The position numbers were made by a program, and so were the translations under genes. Below, piece after piece: positions 23,111-35,718 of a DNA stretch of 64,000 bases. The notes beneath the pieces were generated by a model. It did no database searches, had not been told where the DNA came from, and saw only the letters and a program-made list of their open reading frames with translations. The first letter of the stretch is position 1; the number at the start of each line of letters is the position of its first letter. Source of the stretch: Cricetomys ansorgei (taxonomy: Eukaryota; Chordata; Mammalia; Rodentia; Nesomyidae); contig JAMJFZ010001133.1 in the NCBI GenBank assembly GCA_026225945.1, positions 6,530,501 through 6,594,500 of the forward strand, read 5' to 3'.

Positions 23111-24040
23111 AGTTGTTAAAGGCTAAGGCTCACACCAAAACTCAAAATTTCTAACTATGGAATTATTAAATATGAATTATAGTTTTATGGTCAAGTTAAA
23201 AAAAACTCTAATTGCAATCACTGCAATATAACTGCACTACTTATACCCTAGTACTGAAAAGATTATTATCCCTTCTTAGATGTATAATCATTGTTTTATA
23301 AATATTTATGGATTGTGGGAATCTTTTGTTGAATTGTCTCAATATTAGTAAATCTTTATCAACTGAATCCATGTGAAGTATTTTAAATTGCTCTATCTTC
23401 CTTCAATTTTTTCCATATTGCATCTCTCCATTCCTACTCAATTTAAGTTGCTCTACCTTCCTTCAATTTAGTCAGTATTGTATCTTTCCATTTCTACTCA
23501 ACTTATTATATAAGAGTAGCATTTTGAAAAACATATTTTATGGATATAACACATTAATGTAGAAATACATAATGAAATCATTTTAAAGTTATCTCATGGT
23601 TGGTGATTTCTGAGTTTTTCTAATCTCAACTTTACCACTTTTTATAATTTTAAATAGCAAACATGCTTAACAAAAACTGTCTTAATTTCCTGATTGAAGA
23701 GGTATCTGATCATGTTCAGAGACATCATATTTAACCAACATACAATTTGCCATAATTGTGTCAGAATTTAACTTTTTTGATTCCTGTACAGCATTAATAT
23801 ATCTTTCATTCATGATTTAGAGTTTATTTGTAAGGCTTTTATCATATAAATACAATTTAACATTATTTGCATTAAAGACATTTCAGATTCCTCAATCAAA
23901 TCAGATTATAACAGTCTTTAGTTGAAATCAATCTATGAGATGTTCCAATTTGAATGCCATGAGCACATTTAGATACTTTAACATTTAACATTGACATCAT
24001 AAGTAAATCTAGCATTCTGTTATATTATTACATGCAGAAT
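23110..24040. other. AT-rich DNA with a 60 bp tandem duplication
   Basis: No named repeat. Contains an imperfect tandem pair, 23388-23447 and 23448-23507. Confidence 0.5.
23388..23507. repeat. Imperfect 60 bp tandem duplication
   Basis: Unit one begins TTGCTCTATCTTCCTTCAAT and unit two TTGCTCTACCTTCCTTCAAT, exactly 60 bases apart. Both continue to CCATT(C/T)CTACTCAA(T/C)TTA. About ten mismatches are visible, so the duplication is not recent. Confidence 0.88.
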
Positions 24041-24185
24041 TTTTTTTTTAGACAGGGTTTCTGTATTGTAACTCTGGCTGTCCTGGAACTCACTCTGTAG
24101 ATCAGGCTGGCCTTGAACTCACAGAGATCCTCCTACCTCTGCTTCAGAAATGCTTGGATTAAAGGCATGCCACCACCTCTTGGCT
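24040..24185 (-). mobile_element. B1 SINE, antisense
   Basis: Poly-T then AGACAGGGTTTCTGTATTGT, CTGGCTGTCCTGGAACTCAC, CTGTAGATCAGGCTGGCCTT, GAACTCACAGAGATCC and GGATTAAAGGCATGCCACCA: a complete antisense B1 in normal order. This is the best preserved SINE in the window. Confidence 0.93.
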
Positions 24186-24189
24186 CATT

Positions 24190-24990
24190 TTTCTTTATAA
24201 AATATATTGGCCTAGTAAATAAAATATTTACAGTATCTACGAAATGTATTCTAGAAATTACTATTTTAATGTTCAGAGTTCAAAACTGAAAATGATCATA
24301 AAAGCACACGTAAAATATTGAACCTGTTTATGTACGTACATTTGGGGCAGATATACTTAACAATTCATTTATAGTATACAGTCTATCATTACAACTCTAG
24401 AGAACACTTTGACAAAGATTCTTGTAGATCACCTATATTCTATATAAAGTGACAACATGCTGAATATGATGTATTAAATAGCAATAATAAATATTTATCC
24501 ACTCTAAATAAAGTGATATCTGTGTTTTGATCTTTTTTATCCTACTTCCAAAATCATTTGCAATATATTAAAAATTAGTATGCCTATAATGGAAGCAATT
24601 TGATATTTTAAAAATATGTAAACTTCTATTTTGAAAAATTATAACCTATGATACATATATCAAAATTTCTCAGGAAAATAAAATTTAATATTTAACCTGT
24701 GTTGAAATTATAATCATTCCAAAAAGTAAAAATTTTTAAACTTTCATTCAAGGGAACATTTGCCATTTAGTGTCCAAACAAGAAACCCAAGTATTTTGAA
24801 ATTAAATACTTTCTTCTTTCAAGGTTTTGTATAACATAAGTTTTATCACCAAAGATACCATATAAAATTTAAGAATTTCTTTGTGGAAAAATATAGATAA
24901 ATAATACACATTTAAAAACTACTCATATATATAAAGCAATTTCAAAGTCTTTAACAACAACAAAAAATAGTTCACTTGCAAGTTTTAGAT
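24190..24990. other. Unique AT-rich DNA
   Basis: Nothing recognised. Confidence 0.5.
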
Positions 24991-24992
24991 TT

Positions 24993-25195
24993 GGGGGCTA
25001 GAAAGAAGGCTCAGTGGGCAAGAGCAAATATCATGTTTGCAGAAATCTGAGTTTGGTTCTTAGTAGTCAGAGTGACATCACAAAAATCCTTTTAATTCCA
25101 GCTCCACGTTATCTAATATCTCTGTAAGTACATTACATCAATTTGAACATGTACACATACACAGACATAATTTAAAATAATAAAAATGAAAATTT
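24993..25195 (+). mobile_element. B2-class SINE, sense
   Basis: GGGGCTAGAAAGAAGGCTCAG, TGGGCAAGAGCA and GAGTTTGGTTCTTAG are a diverged tRNA-like head with its A and B box regions. CATGTACACATACACAGACA and an A-rich tail close it. The body between is decayed. B2/B3 or RSINE1 assignment is uncertain. Confidence 0.7.
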
Positions 25196-25199
25196 TTGG

Positions 25200-25440
25200 T
25201 TTGAAAAAAACATAAAGGGAAGCTTAAAATCATTTTCTTAATGAAAATGAGATAAATTAAGTGAAATGGCTAAGAAAATAACTTCATGGGATAATTATTA
25301 TTTAAATGTCCACTCATGTCAATTCTAAGAAGATTATGAACAAACTGGAATTTTTTCACTGAGACAGTCATGAAGCTATGAAAAAAGTGAGGTTCTTTCT
25401 GACTAAATAAACAAGTGACTACAGATAGAACTATTTTGTC
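25200..25440. other. Unique AT-rich DNA
   Basis: Nothing recognised. Confidence 0.45.
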
Positions 25441-26170
25441 AAGAGTTTTTGCTCACAATCATAAGGACTAGAAATCTGATTTCAGACCCAGCCATATACA
25501 ATCTATCCATGAGCCAAGGATGCAGTAGAGTTACTTGTACCTTGGCAGTATCAAACATTTCTCTAATTGGACTTAAGACTCACTCAACAAGAGTACATCA
25601 AATCCTGGTACTAGAAACCTATGCAACTACCCAAGACAAGTAAAGTCATGGATCTTAGAGAACTTCCAAACACCAGTTTTCTGACCCAACATGATATCTA
25701 ACTACACTTTAAACATTGGTCTTTGTACTCATAGATAAATGCTGTCCTAATCCCTAATAGATACATCTAAAAAACGAATTCCTTCATCTAAGGCTCTGGG
25801 ATCATTTCAGAAGAAAGAGTAGAAAGATTTTAAGAGCAAGAGTATCATGGGGCTTGCTGCAAGATTATGTCTCATAGAAATATTATAGAAGCTATCACCA
25901 TAAAGTCTCACCAAAATGATTGCTTAACATGAGCTGAAGAAGGACAGCAACAATAGATATGCCAGTGAGAATCAGACAAAGACCACAGTGCCTCAACATT
26001 ATACCAAGAAATACAGAAAATTAAGGAAAGCTGAGAGTAGGAGAAATAGTCTTCCCCAGGGTTGATCACATCAATTGGTTTATCCAATACTAAATGATAA
26101 GCACTGAAAATATACATACAAGTAACATCATATAGACCATGTTGGTAATATTTAGGGATGTAGATGTTCT
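25440..26170 (+). mobile_element. L1 3' UTR, sense (diverged)
   Basis: Words typical of one rodent L1 3' UTR type occur in order: GAACTTCCAAACACCAG, AGTCTCACCAAAATGATTGC, TAGTCTTCCCCAGGGTTGAT, ATTGGTTTATCCAATACTAA, ATGATAAGCACTGAAAATAT, ACATACAAGTAACATCATAT and GTAATATTTAGGGATGT. No coding frame. The element is old and both borders are approximate. Confidence 0.55.
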
Positions 26171-27837
26171 CTGGACAACTTTACTACTGTCTCAGTGCAA
26201 GTATAAAATATTTCTACTCTCTTTTCAGTGCTAATCTCACTCATGACTTTACTTTCCTGAATTTATGTTGACATCAATGCTATTTTCTTCCTGTACTGTA
26301 ATTTTTCCAAGCAAGTCTGCTGTTTTTTTTTTTTTTGGCTTGATTCTCATTGCAAATTTAAAAAATCCCTTAAAATGCCATCTTCAACTTTCTTTCATCA
26401 AGAAAATCTTATTCACCCACAAATTCTCAAGTTATGATAAAATATAGTCAAATTTACTGTTAAGGAGTAACTCATTTAATTTTTATGTCATTTTTCAATA
26501 GATTCCTCATTTCTGTTTGAAATTTTGTGAGCGTATCCTTTACTACCTCCATTGCTACCAGCATTCTAATCTCACTATAGCCATCTGCTGAACTTAGTTG
26601 AAGCTCTGTTTTCTATAGTCAACTTCTTTAGACTTTTAAACCTCCCTTCAAATCAATTCTGTGGTCTCTTCTGTGCCATCCTTAAACTAACAGCAACAAT
26701 CTCATTTCTCACTCACCAGCATCTAAAGAGACAATTTGACAGCTAGGAATGTATTCTGTCCTGTATTGTTGAGCCTGGTTGGTGTTGCATTTTTACTATG
26801 GCTCAGTTATAATGTATGTCATGGAAACTTCCTCCAAGCTCCAGATGTGAAAGAGGGAAGAGGACTGGAGTCTCACAGATAAATTAGAGACATGCCACCA
26901 ACTAGCTTCTCCTTAGATATCAGCCCTTTAAGTGTCCATCACCTCACAGTAATACGTGATGAAGGTCATTCCTTAACAAACATGCTTTGGGAGCATGCAA
27001 TATCCAAGCTAAAGCAAAAATTATGTTGTATGTTTAAATTTGTACATGACATTATATAATTATTAAGGGAACACAGATAAAATTATATGTTTCACATCAA
27101 ATGAATATCATGTTCACAGATTTCTTTAAACTATGGAGATTAGAGCCAGAGGAATCAACTGAAGTTTTTGGCCAGCCTTATACTCTTTGCAAGGTTCAGA
27201 TCATTCACCAGCTATATAGTAAGCACCTGTTTCATCAAAGAAAGCAAATAAAGGTAGATAAGCATGTACACAAATCATAAAATATGCATCAAATAAATTA
27301 AATCTAGGAGAAGGAACAGAATTCTAAGAACATGGAATGTACACAAAATGGAAAGCGTAGATGAAAAAAAGAAAAGAGAATGAAACTGGGGAAAAGGTGA
27401 AGGAAGGAGAGGTGTGAGTACATTACAATTGACTCCAACACAGCCTGGTGAAAGGCAGCAATGACTCAGACTTGAGAAACCCTGTGCCAGCACAGATCTG
27501 ACGCTCTCTACATTATACAGGACCTGTCTGTTCCACTATTCTTATTTCTCTGTTATAGTTATGATAATAATGTAAAATCTAATAATATAAACCTCTAGTC
27601 AAGTAAATAAAAACTACATCTTCATATTTGATAAAATACTATATAGAAAAAGTAAACTGTCATTTAAATAAATAGACCAGAAGATAATTCATTATAGATA
27701 ATAAAATAAATTCCACGTGGTATTGCCTGAAATTAAATTTCAGATGAGTCATTAATGTTTCTATTGAAAGGGGAAGTAAGAAAATGATTTTCACTATGGC
27801 CAAATAAAGATAGCCAAAAAGTTAATTCCTCTTCTCT

Positions 27838-27883
<46 letters not shown>

Positions 27884-28175
27884 ATCTGTCTCTTGTACAC
27901 ACACTTTATAAATAACATCAAAATGAACAGTTATGATAAGATGAAATTAGATATTAGTAAACATAAGAAAATACAAATCCAAACTATGGCACAATCCTAC
28001 TAAAGTGAAGTGCTCATACAAATAGACTAAAACATATGTAGTTGGCAAAGATTACTGTACAAGTAGATTCATGGATATAAAAATATGAATTCTGTATCTC
28101 TGAGAACTGTTTGATAATCCATATGATAGAAACAACTAACAAGCTAATAAAATGATTTCAATAGAAGAAAAGAAT

Positions 28176-28180
<5 letters not shown>
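26170..28180. other. Unique AT-rich DNA with a CT microsatellite
   Basis: Besides the CT run at 27829-27892 there is no named repeat, no CpG cluster and no coding frame above about 75 codons. Confidence 0.5.
27829..27892. repeat. (CT)n microsatellite
   Basis: About 50 bases of CT with a single A interruption at 27871 and a C-rich left edge. Confidence 0.95.
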
Positions 28181-28238
<58 letters not shown>

Positions 28239-28482
28239 CATACACACATATACACATATATATACATATATGTGTGTGCATATATATATATATATATAGG
28301 TGTGTGCAGATATATAACAAGCCAATAAAATTATATATATACATGTATACATATACACATATATATGTGCATATATACATATATGTATATACATGCACAT
28401 GTGTGCACATGCACGCACAAACACACGCACACACACACACCCATATATATACATATATATATACACACACACACATATATAT
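28180..28482. repeat. Compound TA/CA/TACA/TGTG microsatellite
   Basis: Pure TA for about 45 bases, then mixed TACA, CACA, TATG and GCAC units over 300 bases. Tyr/Ile-rich and Cys/Val-rich frames of about 100 codons read through it on both strands and are artefacts. A non-repeat island at 28313-28330 copies the flank (see findings). Confidence 0.93.
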
Positions 28483-28821
28483 CCTGTCCCAACTGCATAA
28501 TAAGAAATTTATTTTAAATGAAAGTTAAGACAGTAAGCATGATAGAGCAAATAGTTTGTTTTGAGGAAAGACAAATATGTGATCTTATTGATTCCAGTAG
28601 TATTTGGAGAGATAAAAATGTTTAAAAAATAGTAGTACAAGCCTGTATGTTGAGATAATTTCTACTATGTTCTTCAAATTGATGCCCATAGTGTTTTCTA
28701 GTGTTATTGTTTAATATTTAATCAACTGTTACTTTTGAAACCATTTCAACTTTAAGCTTTACCCACAGTGGATTAACTTGTTGCTGTTATATATTGTTTT
28801 CTCCCAGAGCATTGTGAAATT

Positions 28822-28826
<5 letters not shown>

Positions 28827-28867
<41 letters not shown>
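28827..28867. repeat. (TG)n microsatellite
   Basis: About 20 uninterrupted TG units. Confidence 0.95.
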
Positions 28868-28868
<1 letters not shown>

Positions 28869-29841
28869 TTACTTAGGCATTCCCAGTGCTAAGAGAGCCT
28901 GGTATTTTATACATTAAGATTAGATATTAATGTTATATAAATAAATATTGGATAAGTAAATGAAGAAATGAAGAATTGGGTAAAAAATAATTGATAATGG
29001 GAATATAATTTCATCTATATAATAGAGACTCAAAATTAAGTATTAGGAAAAAGTAAAGGAAAACTTTCATGTATAATATCGGGCTATTATAGACCATAAA
29101 ATGTAGACATGGACACTATTTTGATTGCAATGATACGATTGATAAACTGCCATTAATTTTCACCTTGCTGTTTCTTAGTGTACTTACCTTTGAGGTGAAC
29201 AGATCTATGTGTGAAATCAGAGCTAACTTCCATTTTCTTTCTTTTTTTTTTAAGAAAAATATCCACATAGGCTTGAAATAAAGCTTCAGTAATAGCTACT
29301 GCTTCCTGAATGTTTTAAGAAAATAACATATCAGTAAGTTCTATTCATAAAAACGAAACATAATCATGGACTAGATAAAGACATGGTAGATTTCAGTGAG
29401 TTCAATGGAGGATCGGTAGTAAAAAAATAAATAAATATATGCTTAGACAAAGGTTGTCAATTGATATTATACCTGAAATGTGAAATAAAAGAAATTATAA
29501 ATTAGATAAGTAGATCCATTTTGTTACCCCGACAATTATATGTCCTAATATATTTTCCTTCCATTCTAAAAACACATCCTGAATACATTTACATGTTATC
29601 AATAATGTGAACCTCAGTGATTAAACAGATGGTGAATGTTCATATCAAAAGGGAAAAAGGCATTCTAATTCAGACGCTGAGCCCATTTAGTGAGAATGCT
29701 GGCAAACTGACATTTTAAAAAGTGTTTAAAAGTTTTCCAGTGTGAGATTTTGAAATAACTAACTACTCAATCTATAAAATAATTTTAAATGAAAAATCTG
29801 TCAAAATATATATATGAGGACACAGATATTTCATACAAACA

Positions 29842-29842
<1 letters not shown>

Positions 29843-29882
<40 letters not shown>
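29843..29882. repeat. (CA)n microsatellite
   Basis: Twenty uninterrupted CA units. Confidence 0.95.
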
Positions 29883-29883
<1 letters not shown>

Positions 29884-30141
29884 TTCTCTTTTCATATCTG
29901 GAAATCTCTAGATTCTCCATCTATAGAATATTAATCTCATATACTAATTCTTAAAGTAAGAGGTTTTATAGTTAGCTATGGTATACTGCTGTATCCTATT
30001 TGTTTTATAACAGTCCTGTTGTGAGGTCATCTTTTCATACATACTGCATTCTGTATCTAAACATGAATTTGCATGTTGCCAGTTGGCTTCTAGCTTCTCC
30101 AGGATGATGGTATCATGGTTTGGAATGTTTATTTATAATGT

Positions 30142-30190
30142 CTTATTTATTTATTTATTTATTTGTTTGTTTGTTTATTTGTTTATTTAC
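30142..30190. repeat. TTTA/TTTG tetranucleotide repeat
   Basis: Mixed TTTA and TTTG units, a smaller relative of the pure TTTA tract 100 bases to the right. Confidence 0.88.
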
Positions 30191-30282
30191 AATATTTTGT
30201 TCAGGTCGTTTTCCTAGAACCTGAATGATAGTTTTTCTTCATTCATATTATTTTTTTATGCTTTGATTCTGCTTGATGTTTT

Positions 30283-30284
30283 TT

Positions 30285-30362
<78 letters not shown>
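30283..30362. repeat. (TTTA)n microsatellite
   Basis: About 20 perfect TTTA units. The 68-codon Phe-Ile-Tyr-Leu periodic frame here is the tract translated. Confidence 0.97.
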
Positions 30363-30363
<1 letters not shown>

Positions 30364-31034
30364 GAGATATTGTCTTATTCAGCTTAATCTGGGTTGGAAT
30401 TTTGATCCATACCTCAGGATGGATTGAACTTTTGATCATTCTGTCTCTACCATCTACATGCTTGGCTTTATGTATGTAAAATATGACAAATTTTAAAAAT
30501 GTAAAACTATTTTAGTATTAACTCATTTTACATAAGATTGCTTTACTATTACATTCTGCATGAGACACATTAAAACAGATAGTACTTGCTTTTATGTACA
30601 AGTATCACAGGAAGCCATTTGGAAGCAATAGAAATTCAGATGCTATACAATCTTCATTTGGTTAAGATTAGATAACAAAAGTAAACCTATCAGTAATGTG
30701 ATGATGGGTTTCATTTATGTTCAGCTTATTATCAATCTATCAATAAGAACTGGGCCAGCAGATACAACTTGGTGAACTCTGACATATCTACATAGATGAT
30801 ACAAGCATTTACAAGATGCATTCAAGGTTACTCTTGTTAAATTCAAAACATGAAATTCTGGAGATTATGATAAAAAACACTGTACATATCTATGTATCAT
30901 ATGAACTTTGTCATGATATGAACATTGTCAGATAAATTTGTAGAAGGAATACATAAATAAATAAAAATTAAAAAAATACTTAACTTGGTACTTTTTTATG
31001 TGAGCCAGTATAGCTCAGGGTACATCTATTTTTT

Positions 31035-31250
31035 ATGACATTTTTATTTCTTCTCTCATACAATTTACACAGTACATCCTAACCCCATTCTCCCCTCCCT
31101 CCACCCAGCTCTCCCATCTCTCCTCTCTACTAAATCTACCCCCCTATCACCATTCACAATCATCCCTTCCTGCTTCTCCCCAGAAAAGAACAGTCCCTCT
31201 AGGGTTGCCACACAATCAGGGCATGACATGGTAAGAACAGAGTCGACTAC
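31035..31250 (-). mobile_element. L1 3' end, antisense, short
   Basis: TTTTTATTTCTTCTCTCATA, ACACAGTACATCCTAACCCC, a C/T-rich run (31080-31190), AACAGTCCCTCTAGGGTTGC and CAATCAGGGCATGACATGG match the first 200 bases of the 13611 and 18385 copies. 5' truncated after that. Confidence 0.72.
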
Positions 31251-33735
31251 AAACTATGTTATAACTTACTTCATTGTAGAAGAGTTACTGCAGTATATAT
31301 TAAAACTATTCATGTTGCATTCAGAATATATACTAGTTGGAGCCGACCAGAAAAAAAAAAAAAGATTACAAAAATAGGTGAGCTTGGCCCACCCTTGATG
31401 TAATGATTGGTGCTCATTTATTTTTGTAGGCTTAGTTTTGTTCTATCAGTTGCTGCAAAACAGTGTCAAAGGACCATGTAGTAACATATTCACAGCCTGG
31501 GCATGCAAGACAATGAATAGGAAAGCCAGAACCTCTGCTTTCAAATAGGTGACCTTATTTTTCTGGTAATAAGGAAATGGGAGGAGACTGTCATTAATTT
31601 TAGTTCATGTTTTTTTTTTTACTTTTACTTTAATTCACTTCTTGACACCTCTTGAGATTATATGAATTATTATATCAGCAGGTATGAGGTACTGAAGCAT
31701 GCAATTTCATGCAGAGTGGAATGAAGCAGTTGATGAACCATTAAAATTAATGCAAATCGCCTGTTTCTATTTAAGAAAGAAAAGAGGGGTAATCTTGAGG
31801 AAGAATTTATACACACTGTAATAGAATTCTCTATGAACTATACTTAAATTTTGTAAAGTTTTCATCATAGGTAATTATATTGTTTTGGAATGTCAGTTTT
31901 CTTTATATGTATAATTAGTTCAGTTTATATAAATTAAAATTTTACTTGAATTTATCAATTTAGTATTATTTCCACCTTGTTATCCCCCAAATAATTTTAG
32001 TGATTTACTAAGAAATACATTTTAAAATGTATTTGTTTGCACATAAATAATATATTACAAATAATATAAGTCTTAAGGAGAAGATGATTCTTTGAAGCCT
32101 CTCTCGGCTCATCTTGCTTTTTTGTTACAATGAGATAGATGTCATCAGCATGATAGTCTTTGCCCATGACTTTGATCTTTGTTAACACAACTTGAGATTT
32201 TTATGTCAAGAGAGTATGCTGAAAATAAACGTAGGCTCTTATCTCAAAACTCGATAAATCCTCTATTCTACCTTGTAGGCAAATTTTCTTTCCTTTAAAA
32301 ATTATAATATTCTGTATTTCTCTTACAATACATAAAGTAAACTGTTTCATAAGTGTATTAGCAAGTTGAAATACACGAGTTCTCCTGGCAAAGTTCCTAT
32401 AAGGCAGACATAAACAATCCTAGAAAATTTGACTTTATCAGCATTTGTTTATTGAAAGGAACATCCCAGAATCCTCTTCAAGTGTCTGTTTTTTATGCAC
32501 ATAATCACTTTGGTTGCATCTGCAGGTACTGTTATTAGACAGATGAATCAGCTAGAGTTGTGGAGAGTCTCAAAATGTATAACACCAGAATCATCTCCTA
32601 TATTAAAAAAAAATAAAAATAAAAAAATAAACTAAGAATAAGGAAAAAGGCTCAACCTAATGATTGCTGGGAGAGACAGGCTGTGCTCAGCCTAACAGCA
32701 ACAGCAGCAGCTGATGTTATTGCTTACTGCTTGCTTCCCATCCCAAAATAATTATCTGGAGCAGATAAGATCACAAGCTGCTTTGTATCACATGCCTGCC
32801 CCAGCTGCTAATATGATCTTATCAGTAACTGACTGAGCACTTTCTGCAGGGAGTTATCAGAACTGGTGGATTTTTTTTTCTTTTAAAACCTATCTTAAGG
32901 GAAGAAGCAAATGTGATCTACCACAGTAGTAAAATGAGCTTTCACTCTCTATTTTTTTTTTTCTGTTAAATATTTTGCTCACAGAGCTATGTTTACCTCA
33001 CGGGACTGCAGCCAAAGGCAAAGGTTCAATTCCATGATGCTGAAATATATCATCATGTTTTGGCATAATTGTATTTCTAATGGGCTTTCAGAGAAAGGAA
33101 TGCATAAGTGCCAATTACAGCATGGTACAAATAAAGCATTATTATGTGCTCGAGAACAATCTGCATTATGACAATATAGTCATATTATGTTCTGTTATTT
33201 CTATTTCCTCTATTTGAATCTCTGTCAACAACTATTTTTTATCTTTTGTTTTTCCTAATGGAAAGCTTCAGACATGATGTGATTTGACTACTACAAAAAT
33301 AATAATTTCTTTATCAATAATGCATATAAAGACTCAAGAAATTACATATTCCATATACAGACAACAATATAGATCCATTTGCTGAGATATGCATATAAAT
33401 ATAAAGCAACAATGACTTGAAAGGCATTTAGACCTCTTAGGTTATAGTGTTTGATTAGAATAAAGTATGTTTGGACATCAGAATATAAATGAGAATAATT
33501 AGTCCAAGCTTAATTGGTACACGAAACCCAAGAAAATGACATGAGAAAGAAGCAAAAATCATAAGGCAATTCAATTCAATTTTATTTCAAAAGCAAATGG
33601 CACAGGACCTAATCTGAAATACTTTCTCCAGATGTTTTCATGTTTAATAAATATTATTAATATAAGGAAAATATCCTCCTTATTTTCTTCAAGTCAAAAT
33701 GGCCTTCTCATGGTGTGTGAAGGTCTTGGCCATCT
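31250..33735. other. Unique DNA, includes a regulatory-looking island
   Basis: No repeat family recognised. A less AT-rich island at 32660-32870 has clustered GATA and CAGCTG motifs (separate entry). Confidence 0.5.
32690..32870. promoter_or_regulatory. Candidate enhancer-like island (GATA and E-box motifs)
   Basis: Within 180 bases there are CAGCTG at 32708-32713 and 32802-32807, and GATAA/TTATC words at 32752-32756, 32764-32769, 32818-32823 and 32854-32858. The last two sit in TTATCAG contexts. No transposon signature is visible and the composition is less AT-rich than the flanks. Motif clusters of this kind occur in tissue enhancers bound by GATA factors with bHLH partners, but short motifs also arise by chance. 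No target gene is in the window. Function is inference only. Confidence 0.25.
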
Positions 33736-33737
33736 GC

Positions 33738-33975
33738 TTTGTTTGAGACAGGTACTTCTTGTTAACTCATGTGTATGCAAATCTAACTGGCCTGGGAACT
33801 GCTGGTGCATTTCCTGTTTCTGCCTGCCTACTTTGCTCTTATGATCATAGAATGCTGAGATTACCAACTTGAGTTCTGAGAGCCTGGCTCTATGCAGGTT
33901 TCTGGGAACTATAGCATCAAATCATTATAATTCCATGGCAAGAACTTCATCTAGTTAGTCATCTCACTGTCCCTA
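33738..33975 (-). mobile_element. B4 SINE, antisense
   Basis: GTTTGAGACAGGTACTTCTT, ATGCAAATCTAACTGGCCTG, GGAACTGCTGG, CCTGTTTCTGCCTGCC, GAATGCTGAGATTACCAAC and a decayed terminal CATCTCACTGTCCC give the B4 layout: B1-like part, then tRNA/ID-like part in antisense. It is well diverged. Confidence 0.75.
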
Positions 33976-35620
33976 ATTTTTACATATTTTGGGACAGTAC
34001 AGCAAAAAAAAAAATCACAAATGACAATTCAAAGCAGAATGTTAAGAAAAGATATTGGCACTAATGTAAGAAAAAAACCTATTCAGTATATATTTTAGTA
34101 AACGCTAGAGATTGTTTAAGAACAATCAGTTGGCCATATGAGAAAGAAACCCATTAGAAACAAAAGAAACTAATATGCAATAAAGAATTATTTTGGAGTA
34201 CAGACTTCAAAATTTTTATTTGATATTAACAAATTAATTTCAAGCCTAACAATAACTAATTATTCACTTTATTGCTGGATTAGAAAACTTAAATCTGGAA
34301 AAAAAAAAACAACAGTTACAAGTACCATTCGTTGTTAATGATTGTCAAACAATGTTTCCTAGTTGTTTAAATTTAGTTTAGGTCCTTAAATGTTGCTATT
34401 ATTTCATTACATTTTATAATCATGTATCACTAAAGATGATATCTCTGTAAATAGTTTAATATTGCATGTAAATAACAGATTCCAGAAAAAATGGCAATGG
34501 AGACAATTTATAAAAGTAATCACAAAATACAAATGTATAATTATATATTAATGATCATCATTTGGGAAGATTAAGTAAACATTCTGTGGGTATGAACTAT
34601 GAGTAATTGAAAAATCCTTCCTCTGCTTTCCCACAAATAAATATATTCTCTTGGAGCTTTATGAACTTTCTGGAAAATTCAATGTCCTTAGTATCTGATG
34701 CTAAAGTGTAGAGATTAGCATACTAATATTCTCCATAATTCTTTTAAAACTAATGACAAATTGGAAAATATCATTGACATCATCATTTATTTTTCAGTTG
34801 GCTTTCTGTAAACGCTGTTATGTCAAAGCAATAATGACACACTTATCCCAAAACAGACCATCCATCCATCTTGTGGCCTCTGTAATAATTTTGGAGAAAG
34901 CATAATTTTCTGCTGTGCATTAAAATGGTCTGTTAACTCCACCTCACAGAATGTCATCCTTCCTGAGTTATGCCTTTAGGTAAACTCACCTAACAACTTC
35001 AGAACCTAATAACAACTGACCTCCCTTCTGCCTACAGAAACAAAAATAAAGATTTGGATTTAGAAACTGGATAAAAGATATTTGTCATGTATCTTAAGAT
35101 ACAAAGCTGGAGATATAGCCATATATATGTTTAAGCATTTAAGATTAATTACCTCTTTTGCAGAAATCACTATGTTGTTGATTACATATGACAAGTCTCT
35201 TCTTGGAAGCATTTCAATGCTTTTGTTTATAGGTTTTATTTTGTCCACCTTGGTCACATCCTGTCATGCAGTTTTCTTACTATTAGCCAGCCCTCCGCCA
35301 TCAATATACACCTTGCAAGGGTATTTAGTTACTTGAAGCTTTCTAAAACTAGATTTGGTATCTATCTTAACAACATTAATGCCTCTATGAAGAATCACTG
35401 CTACCCAGGTATCAGCATCACCTTTAACCTCTTGCTCTGCTGATGATTTTATCATCTCAGGCGCTTAAACCATCCATGTATATAGTTAAATTCCATCAAA
35501 GTTCACATCTCTAAATTTGACACATTTCTTTTTCTGTCTTTATTTTTTGAGAATAGCATACAAATTTCTGGTTATTCATTTAAGATGGAGTTCTTTTAAC
35601 TGAAGACTTGCTTATAGAAA
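33975..35620. other. Unique AT-rich DNA
   Basis: No element recognised. Confidence 0.5.
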
Positions 35621-35621
35621 G

Positions 35622-35718
35622 AGAAATTGCCTGACATGTCCAATGACCTTAGATTGATCCCTAATGCTTCAATAGATGAAAAATAAGTAAATAAATATAA
35701 AATAAAATAAATATTATT
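35622..35718 (+). mobile_element. ID-like SINE fragment
   Basis: TTGCCTGACATGTCCAATGA, CCTTAGATTGATCCCTAATG and an A-rich AAATAAAT tail resemble a decayed ID element (normally TTGCCTAGCATG ... GGGTTCGATCCCCAGCAC). The 5' part is missing or unrecognisable. Confidence 0.4.

Larger units (their letters stand above)
28483..31030. other. Unique AT-rich DNA with several microsatellites
   Basis: Carries TG, CA and TTTA tracts listed separately and otherwise no firm element. The piece just right of the TTTA tract (30363-30470) could be a very decayed antisense B1, but the match is weak. Confidence 0.45.

Noticed and set aside
28158..28476. Overlapping ~100-codon Tyr/Ile/Cys-rich frames
   Set aside because: Pure microsatellite translation, open in several frames at once.
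30363..30470. Possible decayed antisense B1 right of the TTTA tract
   Set aside because: Only the general order of a few short words fits, so a consensus alignment would be needed.
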